A DNA stretch of 64,000 nucleotides from Pseudomonas sp. ANT_H4 (lineage in GTDB: Bacteria > Pseudomonadota > Gammaproteobacteria > Pseudomonadales > Pseudomonadaceae): positions 1 to 64,000 of the forward strand of contig NZ_VOBG01000020.1 in NCBI RefSeq assembly GCF_008369295.1. The letters are read 5' to 3'. The notes beneath the pieces are model-generated. The model was not told where the DNA came from. It ran no database searches and saw only the letters and a program-made list of their open reading frames with translations. Position 1 is the stretch's first letter; every line of letters begins with the position of its first letter. Shown here piece by piece: positions 51,300 through 61,900 of this stretch. A program made the position numbers and the translations under genes.

Positions 51300-51851
51300 T
51301 CAGACCCGCCGCGCAAACGTATCGCTATGAGTGCCCGAAACTTTGCGGCAATGCACCAGCGCATCGCGAATCATAAAGTTCACCAGCGTCGGCGAAACCC
51401 CCAGTTCCTTGGCGATGTCTTTTTGCGGCACCCCGTGCAGGCGGTACATCTCGAACGCGTAGCGAGTGCGCTTGGGCAGTTCGGTCAATGCGTCGGCGAT
51501 GTTTTCCAGGGTGGAGAAATTGATGTGGGAGGTTTCCGGTGAAGCGCCGTGAATCACCACATTCAAACCTTCCTCTTCAGGCCCGGAGTATTTCAGTTCC
51601 AGGGCCTGTTTACGGTAGTGGTCGATGGCCAGGTTGCGCACGATCTGGAACAGGTAACTGAGTTGAGCCTTGAACGAAGAAGTGATCTGTGGCGCTGATT
51701 GCAGCCTGAAGTAGGCGTCTTGCACCACGTCTTCAGCACGGGAGCGGCAGCCGGTGATACGTGCTGCGATCTTGACCAGAATCAGCCGGTTGTCGACAAA
51801 GGCCTGGAGTAGCGGTGAGTCGCACCTGCTTGTGGATACTTGTTCCGTCAT
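51300..51851 (-). CDS. pvdS: ECF sigma factor PvdS (iron starvation sigma)
   Basis: 183 residues from MTEQVSTSRCDSPLLQAF (ATG 51851, AAGG 8 bases upstream). Directs RNA polymerase to pyoverdine promoters. Sigma region 2 (RLILVKIAARITGCRSRAEDVVQDAYFRLQS... YLFQIVRNLAIDHYR) and region 4 (LPKRTRYAFEMYRLHGVPQKDIAKELGVSPTLVNFMIRDAL) are complete. Fur-box-like sequence upstream should repress it when iron is plentiful. Two IS boxes in this window (49553, 52021) are likely targets. Divergent from pvdG. Confidence 0.95.
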   Translation of the reverse strand: MTEQVSTSRCDSPLLQAFVDNRLILVKIAARITGCRSRAEDVVQDAYFRLQSAPQITSSFKAQLSYLFQIVRNLAIDHYRKQALELKYSGPEEEGLNVVIHGASPETSHINFSTLENIADALTELPKRTRYAFEMYRLHGVPQKDIAKELGVSPTLVNFMIRDALVHCRKVSGTHSDTFARRV

Positions 51852-51931
51852 GGAAATCACCTTGCTGCAAATAAGGTTAGTGGAGGGCGTCCGTGCTGAG
51901 TCCTCCTACACATCGGGCAACAAATTATGCT

Positions 51932-51953
51932 TAATGATAATGATTGTCAAATG
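51932..51953 (-). promoter_or_regulatory. Fur-box-like sequence upstream of pvdS
   Basis: On the minus strand it reads TTGACAATCATTATCATTAA, with the ACAATCATTATCATT hexamer pattern of Fur boxes (NATWAT repeats). It lies about 85 bp upstream of the pvdS ATG, consistent with Fur-iron repression. Confidence 0.8.
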
Positions 51954-52020
51954 AGAAGACGAACTAATCCTGTGCCTTGTTGTGAGGTGTGAACCGCGTC
52001 TCGCTTGCCCCCCCGAGGAC

Positions 52021-52044
52021 TAATTATTTGCAGGCGCCATCCGT
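52021..52044 (+). promoter_or_regulatory. PvdS-dependent promoter (IS box) before pvdG-pvdL
   Basis: TAATT (52021-52025), 16 bp, CGT (52042-52044): one mismatch from TAAAT-N16-CGT. It lies 111 bp before the pvdG ATG and should drive pvdG and pvdL. A further GCAGGAGG-like motif at 52094-52100 precedes a possible short leader frame, which I do not call. Confidence 0.75.
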
Positions 52045-52154
52045 TCTCATGGGTGACAGGCCAGTTAACAAACCGGCCAAGGATTAGCACCCGCAGGAGG
52101 ACAAAATGGGTTCGTGTCTTGAGAACAGCGTGTTCCAGGTAGGGGTGGTCTGAA

Positions 52155-52913
52155 ATGAGCACGCCGAGTCGATTGCGCCTGTTTTGCCTGCCTTATTCAG
52201 GCGCCAGCGCCATGGTCTACAGCCGCTGGCGCAGAGCATTGCCGGATTGGTTGCAGGTTTGTCCGCTGGAACTACCGGGTCGCGGCATGCGCATGGATGA
52301 GCCGTTGCAACGCGACATCAAGGCCCTGGCCGCGCAACTGGCCGATGAAATCAGCACCGAACTCGATGGCCCCTACGCCTTGTTTGGTCACAGCCTCGGC
52401 GGCCTGCTGGCGTTCGAGTTGGCCCATGCCCTGCGCATGCGTGGGTTGCCACAGCCGCTGGCGCTGTTTGCGTCCGGTACTGCTGGCCCGGCCCATCGCG
52501 ATGTCAGCGAATACGCCGTCGAGAAAACCGACGAAGAACTGATCGCTCGCTTGCGTGAACTCAAGGGCACGGCAGAAGACGTCCTCGCCAACCACGAGCT
52601 GATGCAGTTGATGCTGCCGATCCTGCGGGCCGACTTTCTCCTCTGTGGCAGTTTCCAGTACGGCGAGCGCGAGCCGTTGTTGATGCCGATCCATGTGTTT
52701 GGCGGCAAACAGGACAGCGTGCGTGCCGAGCAACTGCTGGACTGGCAGGAAGACACCTCCACCGGTTTCTCCCTGGACATGTTCGACGGCCATCACTTCT
52801 TCCTCGTGCAGCAGCAAGACAGCGTGTTGCGCTGCCTCAGGCGTTATGCCGACGAACACTTGGCCCGCTGGCGCAATGGCGCGGTGCGGCATTTGGCCCA
52901 GGCGACCGGCTGA
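52155..52913 (+). CDS. pvdG: Type II thioesterase PvdG
   Basis: 252 residues, alpha/beta hydrolase. Removes misloaded groups from the pyoverdine peptide synthetases. Seen: LFCLPYSGASAMVYSRW near residue 10, the nucleophile Ser in ALFGHSLGGLLAFELA near 77, LELPGRGMRMDEP, Asp in FGGKQDSVRAEQ near 180 and the catalytic His in FDGHHFFLVQQ near 215. 69 bp before pvdL, same operon. Corresponds to PA2425. Confidence 0.95.
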   Translation: MSTPSRLRLFCLPYSGASAMVYSRWRRALPDWLQVCPLELPGRGMRMDEPLQRDIKALAAQLADEISTELDGPYALFGHSLGGLLAFELAHALRMRGLPQPLALFASGTAGPAHRDVSEYAVEKTDEELIARLRELKGTAEDVLANHELMQLMLPILRADFLLCGSFQYGEREPLLMPIHVFGGKQDSVRAEQLLDWQEDTSTGFSLDMFDGHHFFLVQQQDSVLRCLRRYADEHLARWRNGAVRHLAQATG

Positions 52914-52982
52914 AAAAGCCATTGCCTCCCTGGCCACACATTCCCTCGATTTCCCCGTAAGCCGATTTCAGGCAGGAACCCC

Positions 52983-55900
52983 ATGATGGACGCCTTCGAA
53001 CTTCCTCGTACCCTGGTCCAGTCCCTCCAGCATCGTGCCGCGCAGACCCCGGATCAACTGGCCCTGCGTTTTCTGGCCGAGTCCGCCGAGCAAAACGTCG
53101 TCCTCAGTTACCGCGACCTGGACCTGCGTGCCCGCACCATCGCCGCAGCCTTGCAGGCCACGGCGTGCCAGGGCGACCGTGCGGTGCTGTTGTTTCCCAG
53201 CGGTGCGGATTATGTCGCGGCGTTTTTCGGCTGCCTGTACGCCGGGGTGATCGCGGTGCCGGCCTATCCGCCGGAGTCCACCCGTGGTCATCACCAGGAG
53301 CGGCTGCTGTCGATCATCGCTGACGCTGAGCCACGGTTGTTGCTGACCACCACGGGCCTGCGCGATTCGCTGGCGCAGATAAATGCAGCACCGCCGTTGC
53401 TGTGTGTCGATGATTTGGATAGCGGGATCGCTGACCACTGGATCGCCCCGAACCTGGCAGGCGATGACATCGCCTTCCTGCAATACACCTCCGGCTCCAC
53501 GGCGCTGCCCAAGGGCGTGCAAGTCACCCATGGCAACCTGATGGCCAACGAACTGCTGATTCGTCGCGGTTTTGGCATTGATCTCAATCCCGACGATGTG
53601 ATCGTCAGTTGGCTGCCGCTGTACCACGACATGGGCCTGATTGGCGGCCTGCTGCAACCGATCTTCAGCGGTGTGCCTTGCGTGTTGATGTCGCCGGCCT
53701 ACTTCCTCGGCCGGCCCTTGCGCTGGCTGGAAGCGATCAGCGAGTACGGCGGCACTATCAGTGGCGGGCCGGACTTTGCCTACCGCTTGTGCAGCGAGCG
53801 GGTCAGCGATTCGGCCCTGGAACGCCTGGACTTGAGCAAATGGCGTGTGGCCTATTCCGGCTCCGAGCCGATCCGCCTGGACACTCTGGAACGTTTCGCC
53901 GAGAAGTTCGCGCCCTGCGGTTTTACCCCGAATAATTTCTTCGCTTCCTATGGCCTGGCCGAAGCGACTCTGTTTGTCGCTGGCAGCACTCGCGGCCAAG
54001 GCATCCCGGCCTTGCGCCTGGACGAACAGGCGTTGGCCGCCAACCGAGCCGAGCCGGGGCCTGGCTGCGCGATCATGAGTTGCGGCACCAGCCAGCCCGA
54101 ACACGCGGTGCTGATTGCCGACCCGCATACCCTGGCGGAGCTGGCCGACAATGCCGTCGGCGAAATCTGGGCCGCTGGCCCGAGCATTGCCCACGGCTAC
54201 TGGCGCAACCCCGAGGCCACCGCCGAGACCTTCGTCCAGCACGCCGGCCGCACCTGGCTGCGTACCGGCGACCTGGGCTTTATCCGCGATGGCGAGGTGT
54301 TCATCACCGGTCGCTTGAAAGACCTGCTGATCGTGCGTGGCCACAACCTCTATCCCCAGGACATTGAACAAACCATCGAGCGCGAAGTGGAAGTGGTGCG
54401 CAAGGGCCGGGTCGCCGCTTTTGCGGTCAATGACCAGGGCCTGGAAGGCATCGGCATTGCCGCCGAAATCAGCCGTAGCGTGCAAAAAATCCTGGCGCCT
54501 GAAGCGCTGATCAAGGTCATCCGCCAAGCCGTGGCCGAGGCCTATCAGCAAGCGCCGTGCGTAGTGGTATTGCTCAACCCCGGCGCGTTGCCGAAAACCT
54601 CCAGCGGCAAAGTCCAGCGGTCCGCCTGCCGTAATCGTCTGGCCGATGGCAGCCTCGACAGCTACGCGCAGTTCCCGCAGTTGCACGCGCAAACAAGCGA
54701 TAGCGCCCGCCTGGAATCCGAGTTGCAAGGCCGCATTGCCGCCATCTGGTGCGAACAGTTACAGGTGGCTCAGGTTGGCGCCGACGATCACTTCTTCCTG
54801 CTGGGCGGCAACTCCATCAGCGCCACCCAGGTGGTTGCCCGCCTGCGGGAAAGCCTGGGCCTGGAATTGAACCTGCGCCTGCTGTTCGAAGCGCCGACTC
54901 TCGCCACCTTCGCTGCCAGTGTTGCGCTGTTACAACAGGACGGCGGCGTGGCCCAAGGCTCGATCCATGCGTTGTCGCGCCAGGACGACCTGCCGCAATC
55001 TCTTGCGCAAAACCGCCTGTGGATCACCTGGCAACTGGACCCGCAGAGCAGCGCCTATACGATTCCCGGCGGCTTGCGCTTGCGCGGGGCGTTGGATGAA
55101 GACGCGGTACGCGCCAGCTTTCAGCAGTTGATCCAGCGCCACGAAGCCCTGCGCACGCGCTTCTTTGAACGTGACGGCCAGGCGTTCCAACGGGTCGACG
55201 CCACCACGGCTTTCGAGCTGCAAGTCATCGACCTCAGCGACCTGCCTGCCTTTGAGCGCGAAGCCCGCGCCCAGCAAATCCGCGAAGACGAAGCCCGTAC
55301 CCAGTTCGATCTGGAGAAAGGTCCGCTGCTGTGGGTGACCTTGGTGCGCCTCGACGATGAAGACCACCAACTGCTGGTGACGATGCACCACATCATCGCT
55401 GACGGCTGGTCGCTCAACGTGCTGATCGACGAATTCTCACGCCTGTATGCTGCCGCGTCTCAGGGGCAAACCATCGAACTTCCGGTCCTGGCCTTGCAGT
55501 ACGCCGACTACGGTAGCTGGCAGCGCCAATGGCTGGTCGAGGGCGAAGGTCAGCGGCAGTTGGCCTATTGGAAGGAACAGTTGGGCGACGAGCACCCGAC
55601 CTTGAGCCTGGCCACAGATCATCCGCGCTCGGCCCAACAGCATCGCAGCGCATCACGCCACAGTGTGCGGTTGGGCGCGAGCCTGGGCGAAGCTATTCGC
55701 CAGACCGCCCAGGCCCATGAATCCACGCCGTTCATGCTGTTGCTGGCGGCATTCCAGAGCCTGCTGCACCGCTACAGCGGCCAGCGCGACATCCGCATCG
55801 GCGTGCCCAACGCCAACCGTGGGCGCCAGGAAACCCAAGGCCTGATCGGCTTCTTTATCAACACCCTTGTGCTGCGCGCCGAGCTGGACGCGCGTCTGCC

Positions 55901-58900
55901 GTTCAGCGAGCTGCTGGCGGCAACCCGTCATGCCGCCCTGGGCGCCCAGGCGCATCAGGAGCTGCCGTTCGAGCAACTGCTGGAAGTGTTCCCGCAAGCC
56001 CGCGAACAAGGTCTGTTCCAGGTCATGTTCAACCACCAGCAACGCGACCTCAGTGCCTTGCGCCGTTTACCTGGCCTGCTCGCCGAGGAACTGCCGTGGC
56101 ACAGCCGCGAAGCCAAGTTCGACCTGCAACTGCACAGCGAAGAAGACCGCAACGGGCGCTTGAGCCTGTCCTTCGACTACGCCGATGAACTGTTCGATAG
56201 CGCCACGATCCAGCGGCTGGCCGAACACTTCGTCAGCTTGCTGCAAGCGGTGTGCGAACAACCGCAACAGGCCATTGGTGACCTGACATTACTCAATGCC
56301 GACGAGCACGCGCAGCAACGCCAATGGAGTGAGGCGCCGTGCCTGCCGGCGCAACGCCTGCTGCCGGAGCAACTCAACCAACACACTTCGGAGCGCACCG
56401 CGCTGGTGTGGCAGGACGCCAGCCTGACCTTTGCCCAGTTGCACACCCAGGCCAACCGCCTCGCCCATTACCTGCGCGACAAAGGCGTCGGCCCCGACGT
56501 GTGTGTGGCGATTGCCGCCGAGCGCTCGCCGCAACTGCTGATCGGCCTGCTGGCGATCCTCAAGGCCGGCGGCGCCTACGTGCCGCTGGACCCGGATTAC
56601 CCGGCCGAGCGCCTGGCGTACATGCTCAAGGACAGCGGCGTGCAACTGCTGCTCACGCAAACCCACTTGCTGGAACAACTGCCTGTGGCCGAGGGCGTCT
56701 GCGTCATCGCCATGGACAGCCTCAAGCTCGACAGCTGGCCGAGTCACGCGCCTGGCCTGCACCTCAATGGCGACAACCTCGCCTACGTGATCTACACCTC
56801 CGGCTCCACCGGCCAGCCCAAGGGCGTGGGCAACACCCATGCTGCCCTGGCCGAGCGTTTGCAGTGGATGCAGGCCACGTATCAACTCGACGAAACCGAT
56901 GTACTGATGCAAAAGGCGCCCATCAGTTTCGACGTCTCGGTGTGGGAGTGTTTCTGGCCGTTGATCACCGGCTGCCGCCTGGTACTGGCCGGCCCCGGCG
57001 AGCATCGTGATCCTCATCGCATCGCGCAGTTGGTGCAGGAGCATGGCGTGACCACGCTGCACTTCGTGCCGCCGCTGTTGCAGCTGTTTGTCGATGAGCC
57101 GCAGGCGGGCGAATGCACCAGCTTGCGTCGGCTGTTCTCCGGTGGCGAAGCCTTGCCCGCGCAGCTGCGCAATCGGGTGTTGGCGCAATTGCCGGCGGTG
57201 CAACTGCATAACCGTTATGGCCCGACCGAAACTGCGATCAACGTCACCCACTGGCACTGCCGCGCCGAAGATGGTGAGCGTTCGCCGATTGGTCGGCCAT
57301 TGGGCAACGTGATTTGCCGGGTGCTGGATGACCAGCTCAATTCGCTGCCGGTGGGTGTGCCGGGTGAGTTGTGCATCGGCGGAGTGGGTCTGGCCCGTGG
57401 TTATCTCGGCCGTGCCGGGCTGACGGCGGAACGCTTTGTCGCCGACCCGTTGGGAGAGGAGGGCGCACGCCTGTACCGCACCGGTGACCGTGTGCGCTGG
57501 AGCACCGACGGCGTGCTGGAATACCTCGGTCGTTTGGATCATCAGGTCAAGCTGCGCGGTTTTCGCGTTGAACCGGAGGAAGTCGAGGCCCGCCTGCTGG
57601 CCCTGGGCGGCATCGCCCAGGCCGTGGTGTTGGTGCGGGAAACGGCTGCCGGTGCGCAGTTGATCGGCTACTACATGGCCAGCCAACCGCTGGATGAACA
57701 GGACGTGAAGGCAGCCTTGGCTGCCGAGTTGCCGGAATATATGGTCCCGGCGCAACTGATGCGCCTGGACGCCATGCCCCTAAGCCCCAGCGGTAAAGTC
57801 GACCGCCGTGCGTTGCCGCAACCCGTCTGGCAAGTGCGTGAGCACGTCGAGCCGCAAACACCGTTGGAACAGCAAATCGCCGCCATCTGGCGCGAAGTGC
57901 TGGGCCTGCCGCGTATCGGCCTGCTGGATGATTTCTTCGCATTGGGCGGCCATTCGCTGCTGGCCACGCAGATCATCTCCCGCACCCGCCAGGCCTGCGA
58001 CGTCGAGCTGCCGTTGCGCACCTTGTTCGAAGCCAGTGAGCTGGGCGATTTCGCCGAACAAGTACGTTTGATCCAGGCCTCGGGGCAACGCAATCAACAG
58101 ACAGCGATCACCAAAGTCGACCGCAGCCAGCCGGTACCGTTGTCCTATTCCCAGCAGCGCATGTGGTTCCTCTGGCAGATGGAGCCGGACAGCCCGGCCT
58201 ACAACGTCGGCGGTATGGCGCGGCTGTGCGGGGTGCTGGATGTCGGGCGCTTCGAGGCAGCCTTGCAGGCCTTGATCATGCGTCACGAAACTCTGCGTAC
58301 CACCTTTCCGAGCATCAATGGCGTGGCGCAGCAGAAAGTCGCGGCGCAAACCGACGTGCGCATGGACTGGCAGGATTTTTCCGTGCTGGATGAGCAAACC
58401 CGTCAGCAACGCTTGCAGCAATTGGCCGACGGCGAAGCCCACACGCCGTTCGATCTGGAAACCGGTCCGCTACTGCGCGCCTGTTTGGTCAAGGCCGGCG
58501 AGCAGGAACACTACCTGGTGCTGACCCTGCACCATATCGTCACCGAAGGCTGGGCCATGGACATCTTTGCCCGTGAACTCAGTGCGCTTTATGAAGCCTT
58601 TATCGACGAGCGCGAATCACCCCTGGAACCGCTGCCGGTGCAGTACCTGGATTACAGTGTGTGGCAGCGCCAGTGGCTGGAGTCCGGCGAGCGCCAACAC
58701 CAGCTGGATTACTGGACCGCGCAATTGGGCACTGAACATCCGCTGTTGGAGCTGCCCAGCGACCGACCACGGCCGCCAGTGCAAAGTCATCAAGGCGAGC
58801 TGTACCGTTTCGACCTCAGTGATGACCTTGCCGCCCGCGTGCGCAGTTTCAACGCCGAGCGTGGCCTGACCCTGTTCATGACCATGACCGCCACCCTCGC

Positions 58901-61900
58901 CGTGTTGCTCTACCGCTACAGTGGCCAGACCGACCTGCGCATTGGCGCGCCGGTGGCCAACCGCATTCGTCCGGAAAGTGAAGGCCTGATCGGTGCGTTC
59001 CTCAACACTCAGGTGCTGCGTTGCCAACTCAATGGGCAGATGCGCGTCGGCGAGCTGTTCGAGCAAGTGCGCCACACTGTGATCGAAGGGCAATCCCACC
59101 AGGACTTGCCGTTCGACCATCTGGTGGAAGCCCTGCAACCTCCCCGCAGTGCGGCGTACAACCCGCTGTTCCAGGTGATGTGCAACGTGCAGCGCTGGGA
59201 GTTCCAGCAAAGTCGCCAACTGGCCGCAATGACCGTCGAGTACCTGGCCAACGACGCCCGCGCCACCAAGTTCGACCTCAACCTGGAAGTCACCGACCTC
59301 GACCATCGCCTGGGTTGCTGCCTGACCTACAGCACCGACCTGTTCGACGAGCCGCGCATTGCGCGCATGGCCGAGCATTGGCGTAACTTGCTGGAAGCCT
59401 TGATTGCCGCTCCTCAGCAGCGCCTGAGTGAGTTGGCGCTGCTGCAAGCCGATGAGCAACGCGCCTTGCAAGACAGCCTTGGTATTGAAGCCGGTGAACA
59501 TCGCCTTGATCAATGCATTCACCATCTGTTCAGCGCACAGGCCCTGGCCCGCGGCGATGCGCCAGCGCTGACCTTTGCCGAGCAGACCTTGAGCTACGCC
59601 GAGTTGGACGGCCGCGCCAATCGCCTGGCCTGGATGCTTCGCGAGCGCGGTGTCGGCCCGCAGGTGCGGGTTGGCCTGGCGCTGCCGCGTTCCCTGGAAA
59701 TGGTCATCGGCCTGCTGGCGATCCTCAAGGCCGGCGGCGCCTATGTGCCTCTGGACCCGGAATACCCGCTGGACCGCCTGCACTACATGATCGAAGACAG
59801 CGGCATTGGCTTGTTGCTCAGTGATGCGCCGATGTTCGAAGCGCTAGGCGACCTGCCCGCCAGCGTCAGCCGCTGGTGCCTGGAAGATGACCTGCCGCAA
59901 TTGGCCAATTACCCCGCCAGCGAATTGCCGTCCATCAGCCTTGCGCAACATCAGGCCTACTTGATCTACACCTCCGGCTCCACTGGTAAACCCAAGGGCG
60001 TGGTGGTGTCCCACGGTGAAATCGCCATGCATTGCCAGGCGGTTATCCAGCGTTTTGGCATGCGTGCGGATGACTGTGAACTGCACTTCTATTCCATCAA
60101 CTTTGACGCCGCGACTGAGCGCCTGTTAGTGCCGTTACTCAGCGGGGCGCAGGTGGTGTTGCGCGCCCAGGGCCAGTGGGATGCCGAAGAAATCTGCGGG
60201 CTGATTCGCCAACATCGCATCAATATCCTTGGTTTTACTCCCAGCTACGGCAGCCAGTTGGCGCAATGGCTGGCCACGCAGAACCAGACGTTGCCGGTGC
60301 GCATGTGCATCACCGGCGGCGAAGCGCTGACCGGCGAGCACCTGCAACGCATCCGCGCTGCGTTCCAGCCGGCGCTGTTTTTCAACGCCTATGGTCCGAC
60401 TGAAACGGTGGTCATGCCGTTGGCCTGCCTCGCCCCGGAGCATCTGGAAGAGGGCGCTGGCAGCGTGCCGATCGGCAGCATTATCGGTGCGCGTGTAGCC
60501 TATATTTTTGACGCCGATCTGGCGTTGGTTCCCCAGGGCGCTACCGGCGAGTTGTACATCGGCGGTGCTGGTCTGGCACAGGGTTATCACCAGCGTGCGG
60601 GCATGACAGCCGAGCGCTTTGTCGCTGATCCGTTTGCCAGTGGTGGACGTCTTTACCGCACCGGCGACCTGGTGCGCCAACGCGCCGATGGCCTGGTGGA
60701 GTATCTGGGGCGTATCGACCATCAAGTGAAGATTCGAGGTTTTCGTATCGAGCTGGGGGAAATCGAAAGCCGTCTGCTGGAACACCCAGCGGTGCGTGAA
60801 ACCGTGGTGCTGGCCCTGGAGTCCCCAAGCGGCAAACACCTTGTGGCCTATCTGGTCAGTGATGAGGCGGATCACAGCGCCTTGCGCGAATCCCTCAAGG
60901 CTCATCTCAAGGCGCAACTGCCCGACTACATGGTGCCGACGCACCTGATGGTGCTGGACAGCATGCCACTGACCGCCAACGGCAAACTCGACCGCCGCGC
61001 CTTGCCGCAGCCGGACTCGCAGGCCAATCGTCAACACTACGTGGCGCCGAGCAACGAGCTTGAGCTGACCCTGGCGGCGATCTGGTGCGCGGTGCTCAAC
61101 GTGCAGCAGGTTGGGCTGCACGACAACTTCTTCGAGCTGGGCGGGGACTCGATCCTGTCGATCCAGGTAGTGAGCCGGGCGCGTCAGGCGGGGATTCATT
61201 TCAGCCCTCGCGATTTGTTCCAGCACCAGACCGTGCAGACCCTGGCAGCCGTCGCTACCCGATGCGAGCAGATCAGCGCCGAGCAAGGCGTGTTGACCGG
61301 CGCCTCTGGCTTGACGCCGATCCAGCATTGGTTTTTCGATACCGAGATCCCGGCCCGCCATCACTGGAACCAGGCGTTGCTGCTGGCGCCGGTGCAGGCC
61401 CTCGACCCCCATCGCCTGGAACAGGCGCTGCTGGCGGTGCTGGAACATCACGATGCCCTGCGCCTGAGCTTCACCCGGCGCGATGCTCAGTGGCACGCCG
61501 AACACTTGGCGGTGCCGGAAGGCGGCGTGCTGTGGCTGGCTCAAGTGCCGGGCATGGAACAGTGCGCTGTGCTGTTCGCCGACGCCCAGCGCAGCCTTGA
61601 CCTGGAGCACGGCCCGCTGATACGCGCCTTGTTGGTGGATGGACCGCTGGGCCAGCAACGCCTGCTGATCGCGATCCATCACCTGGTCGTGGATGGCGTG
61701 TCCTGGCGGGTGTTGCTGGAAGATCTGCAAAACGTCTATCGCCAACTGAGCGACGGCCGGTCCGTCAGCCTGCCGGCCAAGACCAGTGCGCTGCGCGACT
61801 GGGCGGCCCGTTTGCAGGCCTACGCCAGCAGCGAATCCCTGCGCGAAGAGTTGAACCTATGGCAGGAGCAGTTGGCCGGGCCGGCCGTTGAATTGCCAGT

